Origin: Deltaproteobacteria bacterium
GTDB lineage: Bacteria; Desulfobacterota; Binatia; UBA1149; JAJCZL01
NCBI GenBank assembly: GCA_029262415.1
Contig: JAJCZL010000030.1
Location: 1 to 40,862, forward strand
Length of the DNA: 40,862 nt
Direction: 5' to 3'
Position 1 is the stretch's first letter; every line of letters begins with the position of its first letter. Below, piece after piece: positions 25,197-32,791 of this stretch. The position numbers were made by a program, and so were the translations under genes. The notes under the pieces were generated by a model. The model made no database searches. It saw nothing but the letters and a program-made list of their open reading frames with translations, and was not told the origin of the DNA.

Positions 25197-27945
25197 CGAT
25201 ATCTACGCGCACGGCACGGTCGATCGGCACCGGCTGCCAATGCAGTGCCCTATAGCGCAGGTGCCCATACCCACCCGCGAGGTGGAGCCATTTGACCATC
25301 CCCGGCTCCACGTTCGAGAAGTCCTGCCAGCCCTTGAACTGGTAGGGTTCGAAGCCGTTGTACATGACCAGCTGACCGGGCTGCACGGCGGGTGTAACCC
25401 GCGCCTGAACGACCACTGAGGCGAGATCGTTGAAGACCCGCATGCTCTGCCCATTCTCGATACCACGAGCAGCGGCGTCACCATCGTTGATGTGGGCGAC
25501 GGGCTCGCCGCGAATCGTGCCGAGAATGATGCTGCTGGTAGAGTTCATCGAGTTCACACTCCAGCGAGGGTGACCGCTGGTTATCTGGAAAGGATGGTCG
25601 CCACCCTGGGCCGGTGCCTCCTTGTGTACCGGTAGCTCTTCGCCGGCTTCGAGAAACCACTCGTGATCGATGTAGAACTGCGCCCGTCGGGTCAACGTTG
25701 GGAAAGGTTCCTTCTTTTCCGTCTGCCAACGGAAAGGAGAATGGGTTTCGTTTGGGGACAGGTCCGATGCCTGCGCAAGAGCCATGGGGGAGAGACCCCA
25801 GTCGATGAAGCGAACCCAACCCTTCTCGCGAAGAGACTCCAAGGTTGTGTCGGCCGGAATCGTGCCCATCACGGCCGAATCTCGTATGATTTCGTCGATG
25901 ACGGCGTCGTCGTCGGCCAGAGCGCCGTCGAATGATATTTCCTCGTAGAGTCGGTCGAGCCTCACGCGCTCGCCGTTCCCGTTGCGTATCTCGACGAGGT
26001 CTCGCGCCTTGGCTCGTTCCGTGAGCTTTTTGGCCAGCGCCAGCGTGATTTGCCACTCCGAGCGAGATTCCCCCTGCGGCTCGACGGCCCGATCCGAGAA
26101 CGTGAGGTTCATCACGTCGGGAGTTGTGTAGGGAAAGTTCGGTTTCTCGTAATGCTGAGCCGCCGGCAAGACGATATCCGAATGGAGCCCGGTGGTGCTC
26201 ATTCGCCAGTCGACCGATACTATCATGCGTAGCTTGGGCCACAGGTGTTCCAAGAGCATGCGCTGGCCGCCTCGCTGGCGTCGCAGCAGGTTGCCGCCGA
26301 TTTCAAAGAGGACGCGTGGGGGCGCCTGCGCCGCCTGCGTCGCGCTCCCTTGCCACCAGCCTTTTTCCACCGCTTCATCGACGTACTCGTCGAAGGTGCG
26401 TTTCATCGACGGGTCGCCCCAGCCCGCATTGTTCCAAGCCTCGCGATAGCCGCAGTGGTGATACCAGAAGAAGGCGGACGGGACCGCGTTGATCGGCAAA
26501 GCTCCTGCGTAACTCATCTCCGCGATGATGATCTCCTTGGTGGCGGTGGGATCCTCAGCAAGCATGGCGTCTATCATCGCTTGCTGCCCCGCCACGATTT
26601 CGCGCGTAGCCTCCTGTCCGGATCTCGGCTTGTCGCGGAGGATGAACTGGCCATCGAACATGCCGACCGCCCAGCTTCGAATCCCCGCCCCCTGCTTTCC
26701 CCAATTTCCGGTCAGGGCGAGAAGCAAGCACATCGAGCGCTCCATCAGATCTCCGTGATACGCTTTGCCCGTCGTCCAGCCGAGCAGGATATGCGTGCGC
26801 CGGCTGGCAACCTTGCGCGCCAACTCGCGGATGTTTTCCGGATGAACCCCGCACATGACCGATGCGTCTTCGGGGGAATAGTCCTCGAGCCGGTGCCGCA
26901 GATGCGTGAAGGCCGGCGCCACTTCTACCTCGACACCATCAGCCAACGTAGCCCGAAAGCTGCCGTCCAATGCGGGCGCCAGCGCGCCGAGATCCAGAGT
27001 GCGTGGCGCTTCAACGATTCGGCCGCTGTGCTGATCGAATAGATGGAAGATACTCTCGGAGCCACCCTCTTCGAGGTCGCACTGGCGAAGGAATCGAGCG
27101 TTGTCGGTCCTCACCAGAAGGGCGAGATCGGTCTGCTCACGCACGAATGATTCGTTGACCAGGCCCTCGTCAACAATGACGCGACACATGGACAGAGCCA
27201 GGGCCGCGTCTGAACCGATGCGGACGGGTACAAAGTAATCGCCATGAATAGCCGACGGATTGTAGTCGGGCGCTATGGTCACGACCTCGGCGCCGTTGTA
27301 ACGAGCCTCGGCAACGTAGTGGTAGAAAGGGATGGCGCTATACGCGGGGTTGTTCGCCCAGATAAGCAGCAAGTCGGAGTGAAACCAGTCGTCGTTGCTG
27401 GCAGCCGGGTCGAAGCGGCCGAAGGTGGCGTAGAGTCCGGGGTTGAAGTCGTTGATCTCGGACTGAACGTCCGTCGACGTTACTCCAATACGGTCGAGCA
27501 CACCGCCGGAAAGGGCCATGCTTTGCGTGCCGCCCTCGGCGGGTGTGCCGATGCGGACTATCGATTCGACACCCGATTCTTCAATAGCATCGAGCATGGC
27601 GTCGGCGATATCGGTCAAGGCTTCGTCCCAGGAAATGCGCTCCCAGCGGCCCTCGCCACGTTCACCCGCGCGCCGCAGTGGGTGTAGGACACGCTCTTTT
27701 CCGTAGAGCATCTGGCTCCAGGAGGCACCCTTCTGGCAACCGGCCGGATTCATATCCGGCACGCCCGGTTCTATCGTCTGAAAGTCTCCGGCCGGCTCCT
27801 CGCGAATGACACGGCCGTCGCGAACGTAGACATGGTATGGGCAGTTGCTCGGGTAACAATCCACGCAGTGGGTACCCCAGGTCGTTTTGTCCCACTTCCA
27901 CTTGTCACGGTAGGCGTCTGCCCAGTTTCCTTGGATGCTTGCCAT
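25183..27945 (-). CDS. Type II DMSO-reductase-family molybdoenzyme, catalytic alpha subunit
   Basis: About 920 residues. The N-terminal cluster motif is THCVDCYPSNCPYHVYV with a later NPAGCQKGAS: His, then Cys, Cys and Cys (in the ORF from TTG 27951: His28, Cys32, Cys37, Cys72), the H-x3-C pattern of the nitrate reductase/ethylbenzene dehydrogenase branch. The segment SNDDWFHSDLLLIW aligns with the NarG region carrying the Mo-ligand Asp, and NGAEVVTIAPDYNPSAIHGD matches the ethylbenzene/steroid C25 dehydrogenase group. The ATG at 27945 has a ggggagat ribosome site and is preferred over the TTG at 27951. No twin-arginine signal is visible, unlike exported ethylbenzene dehydrogenase. It follows the beta subunit by 71 bases. 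Likely activity: hydroxylation or dehydrogenation at an activated carbon, or the reverse reduction; substrate unknown. Confidence 0.88.
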   Translation of the reverse strand: MASIQGNWADAYRDKWKWDKTTWGTHCVDCYPSNCPYHVYVRDGRVIREEPAGDFQTIEPGVPDMNPAGCQKGASWSQMLYGKERVLHPLRRAGERGEGRWERISWDEALTDIADAMLDAIEESGVESIVRIGTPAEGGTQSMALSGGVLDRIGVTSTDVQSEINDFNPGLYATFGRFDPAASNDDWFHSDLLLIWANNPAYSAIPFYHYVAEARYNGAEVVTIAPDYNPSAIHGDYFVPVRIGSDAALALSMCRVIVDEGLVNESFVREQTDLALLVRTDNARFLRQCDLEEGGSESIFHLFDQHSGRIVEAPRTLDLGALAPALDGSFRATLADGVEVEVAPAFTHLRHRLEDYSPEDASVMCGVHPENIRELARKVASRRTHILLGWTTGKAYHGDLMERSMCLLLALTGNWGKQGAGIRSWAVGMFDGQFILRDKPRSGQEATREIVAGQQAMIDAMLAEDPTATKEIIIAEMSYAGALPINAVPSAFFWYHHCGYREAWNNAGWGDPSMKRTFDEYVDEAVEKGWWQGSATQAAQAPPRVLFEIGGNLLRRQRGGQRMLLEHLWPKLRMIVSVDWRMSTTGLHSDIVLPAAQHYEKPNFPYTTPDVMNLTFSDRAVEPQGESRSEWQITLALAKKLTERAKARDLVEIRNGNGERVRLDRLYEEISFDGALADDDAVIDEIIRDSAVMGTIPADTTLESLREKGWVRFIDWGLSPMALAQASDLSPNETHSPFRWQTEKKEPFPTLTRRAQFYIDHEWFLEAGEELPVHKEAPAQGGDHPFQITSGHPRWSVNSMNSTSSIILGTIRGEPVAHINDGDAAARGIENGQSMRVFNDLASVVVQARVTPAVQPGQLVMYNGFEPYQFKGWQDFSNVEPGMVKWLHLAGGYGHLRYRALHWQPVPIDRAVRVDIERAS

Positions 27946-28016
27946 GATCAATCTCCCCGGCGTCTACCGCCGCGTGCGCTGCATACTGTTGCGAGCGAGT
28001 ACCATCTATCTTCGGC

Positions 28017-29054
28017 TCAGTTCCAGACGATCTCGGCGGGATCACGATCAAGGTGGCCGAGAGCGTCTTTCCAACGATAGAGTATCAACGTGTCGAGGAC
28101 TTCGGAGTCCAGGCCACGTCGCTTCTTGTCGAGCTCGGCGCGTAGAGACTTCAGCACTGCATGCACGCCGGGACCGAAGAGGGATTCGAGATAGGAAGGT
28201 GGGATGCGGTCTCCACTCTCGTCGAAACTGCCGTCCTCGCGCAACGGCGCGGGCGATAGCGGCGGAACGTAATATACATTGGGCTCCGTGCCCGATTCCG
28301 GGTGAAGGGGGAGCGCCACCTTCCACTTTTTAACCAGCTTTGCTACCGCCGAGTCTTCGTCGTCGAGAAAACCGATGAACGCGGCACGACCGGGGCATTG
28401 GCGCACGCAAGCCGGCGCCACTCGCTGCTCGATGCGGGGAAAGCAGCCTATACAGTGTTGACTGACTCCACGGGCGCTGTTGAAGTAGATCTTCTTATAT
28501 GGACACGCGCTGCTGCACCGCTGTGCGCCCTCGCATCGGTCCTCATCGCGCAGAACCAAACCATCTTCCTCGCGTTTGAAGATCGCATCCTTCGGGCAGG
28601 CCTCTACACATGCGGGCCGCGTGCAGTGATTGCACAGGCGCGGCAGGTAGAAGTAGTACGCGTTTGGAAACTCGCCGGCGCCTTCGTCTTCGTCCCAGTT
28701 CATCCCCCAGCTCTTGGCGCCCGAGGTCTTGTGGAGATGGACGTCGGACCCCCGCCCGCCACGCAACACCTCGTCGTAGTTAAAATCCCACCCGCCGCCG
28801 ATCTCCTCGGGCGTGGGAACCTTGCCGAGCACGAGCTTGCCGTGGGCGTCGTAGCCGCCACCCATCGCCTCCCAATCGCGTGGCGTACCCCGGCCGGGCT
28901 TGGTGTTGACCGTCATCCACCACATCTGTTCGGTGCCCGGATCCTGCTGCGGCCAAAGAACTTTGCAAGCTACCGAGCACGTCTGGCAGCCGATGCATTT
29001 GTTCAAATCAAAGACCCACGCGAGTTGTCGTTTCGACTCGGTGATGGTTCCCAT
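28017..29054 (-). CDS. Iron-sulfur beta subunit of the molybdoenzyme
   Basis: 345 residues, matching the ~350-residue beta subunits of ethylbenzene dehydrogenase, selenate reductase and dimethylsulfide dehydrogenase. It starts QLAWVFDLNKCIGCQTCSVA (Cys20, Cys23, Cys26, Cys30). Then come CNHCTRPACVEACP, CEGAQRCSSACPYKKIYFN and CIGCFPRIEQRVAPACVRQC. This gives four clusters, one of them with a non-Cys position (CEGAQRC), as expected for a [3Fe-4S] cluster in this family. It relays electrons between the Mo site and an acceptor. A good ribosome site (gaaggagc) precedes the ATG. It lies 20 bases after the GRE activase and 71 before the alpha subunit. No gamma heme subunit or NarJ-like chaperone gene is beside it. 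Confidence 0.92.
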   Translation of the reverse strand: MGTITESKRQLAWVFDLNKCIGCQTCSVACKVLWPQQDPGTEQMWWMTVNTKPGRGTPRDWEAMGGGYDAHGKLVLGKVPTPEEIGGGWDFNYDEVLRGGRGSDVHLHKTSGAKSWGMNWDEDEGAGEFPNAYYFYLPRLCNHCTRPACVEACPKDAIFKREEDGLVLRDEDRCEGAQRCSSACPYKKIYFNSARGVSQHCIGCFPRIEQRVAPACVRQCPGRAAFIGFLDDEDSAVAKLVKKWKVALPLHPESGTEPNVYYVPPLSPAPLREDGSFDESGDRIPPSYLESLFGPGVHAVLKSLRAELDKKRRGLDSEVLDTLILYRWKDALGHLDRDPAEIVWN

Positions 29055-29074
29055 GTTGGTTTAGCTCCTTCTCG

Positions 29075-29971
29075 TTATGTTACGTCCAATCCCTTGTCGC
29101 GAAAGAACTTGCCGACGTGTGCGAGCGCGCTCTGTCCATTCACTTCCCCCTGGGACAAGAGAGGCACGATCGGAAAACCCACTCGTGGGAGCTTGGATTC
29201 CCCCATGGAATGGTACTGGAGAAGCCGTATCCTGCCCACGCGACGCTGGTGAAGGAAGGCCGCAACGTCGCGGAGATTCTCCGGCGTATCGGTGTGGCCC
29301 GGTATCACCGGCATCCTGAAGAGCACGGGAGAGCCGGCTTCAAGCAAGCGGTCGGCGTTAGCCAAGATCGTGTGGTTCTCGGCCCCGATAGTGGTCCGAT
29401 GCGCTTGGGGATCCAAGAGCTTGAGATCGAAATGGATAAATTCAAAGAGCCGCAAGTAGGGCTCGAAGGCCTCCCATCGAAAAGCCCCGCAGGTTTGAAG
29501 CCCGACGCCTAGGCCGCTCTTGCGGCAGCTATGCGCAAACGCGCCCATGAACTCCATCTGCATCGTGGCTTCGCCACCAGATAACGTTACTCCTCCTCCC
29601 GAGGAATCGTAGAACGGTCGGTCCCGCAGGACCTCGCGTAGCAGATCGTCGACGGAAACTTTCCTTCCCACTTTCTGGAGGGCACCAAACGGGCAGGCGG
29701 GAACGCAGACACCGCAGGCGTCGCACTGCTCCTGTACTATGCGGTCCGCTCCAGGCTGGACCGCACCGCGAACGCAGGCCGCCGAACAGTCGCCGGTGTT
29801 TCGGCACCGGTCGGCGTAGAAGGCGATTTCAGCGTGTGGCTTGAGCGACTCCGGGTTTTGGCACCAGGGACACCTGAGCGGGCAGCCTTTGAAGAATACC
29901 GTCGTGCGAATCCCGGGGCCGTCGTGCACCGAGAATCGCTGGACGTCGAAAACCAGTCCGTCTCTCGTCAC
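29075..29971 (-). CDS. Glycyl radical enzyme activating enzyme (radical SAM)
   Basis: 298 residues. It opens DVQRFSVHDGPGIRTTVFFK, then GCPLRCPWCQNPES (Cys30, Cys34, Cys37, the CxxxCxxC radical SAM motif). Next comes the ferredoxin-like insert typical of non-PFL activases, and then GGGVTLSGGEATMQ. It makes the glycyl radical on a partner enzyme by H abstraction with 5'-deoxyadenosyl radical. In the insert the second half is complete (Cys83, 86, 89, 93) but the first reads C-R-N-T-G-D-C-S-A-A-C, with Thr59 where the second cluster Cys is expected. The obvious partner is the GRE at 34377-36764. It is the gene directly upstream of the molybdoenzyme beta subunit and probably in the same transcript as the SDR gene upstream (176-base gap). 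Confidence 0.93.
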   Translation of the reverse strand: MTRDGLVFDVQRFSVHDGPGIRTTVFFKGCPLRCPWCQNPESLKPHAEIAFYADRCRNTGDCSAACVRGAVQPGADRIVQEQCDACGVCVPACPFGALQKVGRKVSVDDLLREVLRDRPFYDSSGGGVTLSGGEATMQMEFMGAFAHSCRKSGLGVGLQTCGAFRWEAFEPYLRLFEFIHFDLKLLDPQAHRTTIGAENHTILANADRLLEAGSPVLFRMPVIPGHTDTPENLRDVAAFLHQRRVGRIRLLQYHSMGESKLPRVGFPIVPLLSQGEVNGQSALAHVGKFFRDKGLDVT

Positions 29972-30147
29972 CTATTTCCCCTGAGAAGTCCGCTCTTTCG
30001 AGACGTCTGTGTTTCCTGGGAAGACGCAGCGAGGATAAACCGGCAGGTCGGGCGGATCTTCGACCGTTTGGCCATCTCTGGATTATGATCTGGGAGCGGC
30101 GCCACGGGAAATACGGTACTCATCCCGATTCGTGCGCTAACGCCCCG

Positions 30148-30978
30148 CTATTCCCGAATACCCATGTGCCTGAGCAGTATTGCGTCCCTGAGCCGGAGCG
30201 GAAGCAGCCTGTTGAGCCAAAGAAAGACCGTGCTCATCAAGTCGACCTGACTGCGGACCGGCGGATTATCGGCCTCGAGCACGGCGATGATTTTCTCGGC
30301 TGCTTGAGAAGGCGTTGTAGCCGATTCGATGAGTTGCTCGTCTCTCTCGATGAAGCGGCGCACGCGCTCTCGATAGCTCGACCCCTCGGGGGGGAGTTTG
30401 TGGACCTTGGCCGCAAAGCCGGTGGAGACCTGAGCGGGCTGGATGAGTGCCACTTTGATGCCGAAGGGCTCGACTTCGTAGCGCATCGACAGAACCAACC
30501 CTTCAACGGCGAACTTGCTAGCCGAGTAGATCGATTCGAATGGGAACGGTACCTGGCCGACCAGTGAGGACATGGCGACCAGTTTGCCTTCACGCCGTGC
30601 TCGCATCGTGGGGAGGAATGCTTGGAAGACAGCAGCCATGCCGATGACGTTGATTTCCAGGCAACGCAGCGCCTTATCCAAATCCGCCTCCTCGAAGGGG
30701 CCGAAGAAGGCCACACCTACATTGGAGAGCACGGTATCGACATGCCCGAATCTATCTAGAGCCCTATCGCGGAACTCGAGTACGGCTTTGCGGTCACTTA
30801 TGTCGACGGTCGCGAGCAGATGATCTGACTCTCGGGCGGCGAGCTCTTTCTCGAGCGAGGCGACGCCGACACTGTCGACATCGAACCCTGCTATCGACCA
30901 GCCACGGGCGGCCATGAGCTTGGCGACCTCGCGTCCCATGCCTTGAGCGAGGCCGGCTATAACGATGACTCCAGCCAT
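30148..30978 (-). CDS. Short-chain dehydrogenase/reductase (SDR)
   Basis: 276 residues. Nucleotide-binding GLAQGMG near residues 9-15 (the first residue of the usual TGxxxGxG is changed to Ala), NVG near 86-88, catalytic Ser137/138 (VAMSSLVG), Tyr151 and Lys155 (YSASK). A classical SDR with an extended, partly hydrophobic C-terminus (FLWLNRLLPLRLRDAIL), as in membrane-associated short-chain enzymes. Substrate is probably an alcohol/ketone couple; in this locus it might oxidise an alcohol made by the molybdoenzyme, which is an inference. It is divergent from the MarR gene with a 127-base or longer shared regulatory region and leads the run SDR, GRE activase, molybdoenzyme beta and alpha. Confidence 0.92.
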   Translation of the reverse strand: MAGVIVIAGLAQGMGREVAKLMAARGWSIAGFDVDSVGVASLEKELAARESDHLLATVDISDRKAVLEFRDRALDRFGHVDTVLSNVGVAFFGPFEEADLDKALRCLEINVIGMAAVFQAFLPTMRARREGKLVAMSSLVGQVPFPFESIYSASKFAVEGLVLSMRYEVEPFGIKVALIQPAQVSTGFAAKVHKLPPEGSSYRERVRRFIERDEQLIESATTPSQAAEKIIAVLEADNPPVRSQVDLMSTVFLWLNRLLPLRLRDAILLRHMGIRE

Positions 30979-31007
30979 TGTTTTTATAACCCCCGGTTTA
31001 TCGTGGC

Positions 31008-31036
31008 TTGACGGACCTTTTCGGTTTGCTTAAGAT
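31008..31036 (+). promoter_or_regulatory. Sigma70-like promoter for the MarR operon
   Basis: TTGACG at 31008-31013 (5 of 6 to consensus), a 17-base spacer, then TAAGAT at 31031-31036 (4 of 6). It lies about 94 bases upstream of the likely MarR start and points rightward. Confidence 0.55.
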
Positions 31037-31054
31037 GTCGGATAGTACGAAACC

Positions 31055-31084
31055 TAAATAATCGGAAACCCGAAGGAGTGTCAA
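31055..31084 (-). promoter_or_regulatory. Sigma70-like promoter for the SDR-activase-molybdoenzyme operon
   Basis: On the minus strand a perfect TTGACA (31084-31079) is followed by an 18-base spacer and TATTTA (31060-31055). It faces left, back to back with the MarR promoter; only 18 bases separate the two -10 elements. The motif TTCGG-(G)-TTT appears in both promoters (31020-31029 plus; 31073-31063 minus), a candidate regulator half-site. Confidence 0.45.
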
Positions 31085-31129
31085 TACCCCCCCCGTCGAG
31101 CGTTTGTGGGGAGGTGGGAGTATCTTGTC

Positions 31130-31573
31130 TTGCCCAAGCCGAAGTCGACAATGCCTAGCCGAGTGCATGCTCGTACGCTCATGCGCTTGATCCATGGGGT
31201 CACCGCTGTGCATTCGGAGCGCGCGACCATGGGGCTGAACGTCCGCCAACGCCTAATAGTCCAACGCCTTGGCCTGGAAGGGGATCTCTCAATCGCGGTT
31301 CTCGGCGAGCGCTTGGGCCTTTTGCCCTCAACGATGACCGGTCTCGTCGACCGTCTTGAACAAGAGGGATACGTGCAGCGCAAGGCCCATCCGACCGATC
31401 GAAGAGCCACGCAACTCGCGCTGACGCAAGCGGGCGTTACGGCGTTCCAGGGCGAGGTCGACTTCTACCTCTCGCTCTTGAAGGGAACCGTCTCGGCGCT
31501 TGACGGAGAGGGAAAACGACAAGTTCTCAGGGCACTGGCTATGATCGCCGCCCAGCAAAGCGTTGCCGCTTGA
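31130..31573 (+). CDS. MarR-family transcriptional regulator
   Basis: About 147 residues. A winged HTH of MarR type: LSIAVLGERLGLLPSTMTGL is the recognition region, followed by VDRLEQEGYVQR and the wing HPTDRRATQLALTQAG. Start is uncertain: GTG 31106, TTG 31130 (behind a ggggaggtgggag purine run) or ATG 31151 all leave the first helix intact; TTG 31130 is used for its ribosome site. It precedes the acyl-CoA dehydrogenase by 11 bases and is divergent from the SDR operon. MarR proteins commonly bind aromatic or acyl-CoA ligands and repress the divergent promoter, so this is the likely local switch for the catabolic island. Confidence 0.88.
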   Translation: MPKPKSTMPSRVHARTLMRLIHGVTAVHSERATMGLNVRQRLIVQRLGLEGDLSIAVLGERLGLLPSTMTGLVDRLEQEGYVQRKAHPTDRRATQLALTQAGVTAFQGEVDFYLSLLKGTVSALDGEGKRQVLRALAMIAAQQSVAA

Positions 31574-31584
31574 AGGGGGGGGGC

Positions 31585-32745
31585 ATGAATTTTGCGCTCA
31601 GCGAAGAGCAGCAGCTACTGCAGAGCACCGTGCGCGAGTTTGGCGACCGAGAGCTTGCGCCTTACGCGAGTACTTGGGATCGCGACGAGAGCGTGCCCGA
31701 CGACGGTGTTATAGCCAAGATCGCTGGTCTGGGCCTTCTCGGAATGTGCCTACCGTCTCGCTACGGCGGAGGTGATCAGGATCTTCTCACCGCCGTACTT
31801 TGCATTGAGCAACTCGCGCGCATTTCGCCGCTGTGTGCGGGCTCGGTATTCGAGTCGAACGTCGGCCCCGTGCGCGTCGTGGAGATGTTCGGTAGCGACA
31901 GCCAGAGAGAGAAGTTCTTGCCTCGGGTTTGTCAGGGGAAGCTACAAATCAGCGTCGGTATGACCGAAGCCGAAGCCGGTAGTGCGCTCACCGATTTGCG
32001 GACCAAGGCCGAGAAGGTCGACGGTGGCTACCTGGTCAACGGTGCTAAGTGTTTCTGCACCGGAGGGGGCCATAGCGGGGCCTATCTGGTGTACTGCCGT
32101 TTCGGTGGTGCTCTTGGCGCTAAGGGTATCGGCGGGCTCTTGATCGAGAAGGGAACCCCCGGTTTCAGCTTCGGCAAGCAGGAACGCTACATGGGTCTAC
32201 GCGGCTTCCCGGGTTGCGATCTCATCTTTGAAGAGTGCTTTGTGCCCGACGAAAACCTCATCGTCGAAGCGGGCGGCTTCGCCTCTTTGATGCAGTGCTT
32301 TGACATCGAGCGCTGTGGTAACGCGACCATGGCGCTGGGTATCGCGACCGGCGCTCTCGAGTATGCCACCCAGTATGCTCTGGGCCGCAGTACATTTGGC
32401 AAACCGATCTGCGATCGCCAGGCGATCCAGCTCATGATAGCCGACGCCGCCACACGCGTGGATGCGGCCCGGTTGCTTGTCTACCGTGCGGCCGTCAGCG
32501 CCGACGGCGGTTTCCCGTCGGTAAAGGAGGCCTCGATGGCCAAAGTCTTCGCCAACGAGACCGCCAAGGCGGTTACCGACATGGCAATGGAGATTATGGG
32601 TGGCTACGGCTACAGCGCGCAGTATCCGGTTGAGCGCATGCTGCGCGACAGTCGCGGGTGGGCGTTAGCCGGTGGCACGCTGCAGATCCAGAAAATCATC
32701 ATCGCGTCCACGGTGTTCGGACGGCGCTTCGACCAGCGCGCCTAG
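31585..32745 (+). CDS. Acyl-CoA dehydrogenase with isovaleryl-type catalytic base
   Basis: 386 residues of the flavin acyl-CoA dehydrogenase family: N-terminal helical domain, SVGMTEAEAGSALTDLRTKA (FAD and substrate contacts), YGRSTFG-like ALGRSTFGKPICDRQAIQ, and MGGYGYSAQYPVERMLRDSR. The common C-terminal YEGT carrying the catalytic Glu is replaced by LAGGTLQIQK. A Glu is present at residue 242 in FDIERCGNATMALG, at the position used by isovaleryl-CoA dehydrogenase (Glu254). The base is therefore probably there, favouring branched, long or arylalkyl acyl-CoA substrates. ATG 31585 follows a nine-G run that doubles as the ribosome site; it lies 11 bases after the MarR stop. The ligase gene follows after 46 bases. 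Confidence 0.93.
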   Translation: MNFALSEEQQLLQSTVREFGDRELAPYASTWDRDESVPDDGVIAKIAGLGLLGMCLPSRYGGGDQDLLTAVLCIEQLARISPLCAGSVFESNVGPVRVVEMFGSDSQREKFLPRVCQGKLQISVGMTEAEAGSALTDLRTKAEKVDGGYLVNGAKCFCTGGGHSGAYLVYCRFGGALGAKGIGGLLIEKGTPGFSFGKQERYMGLRGFPGCDLIFEECFVPDENLIVEAGGFASLMQCFDIERCGNATMALGIATGALEYATQYALGRSTFGKPICDRQAIQLMIADAATRVDAARLLVYRAAVSADGGFPSVKEASMAKVFANETAKAVTDMAMEIMGGYGYSAQYPVERMLRDSRGWALAGGTLQIQKIIIASTVFGRRFDQRA

Positions 32746-32791
32746 TCGAGGCATCGGAACCCGACGGAGGTCTGCGACCGGGAGAGTTTTT

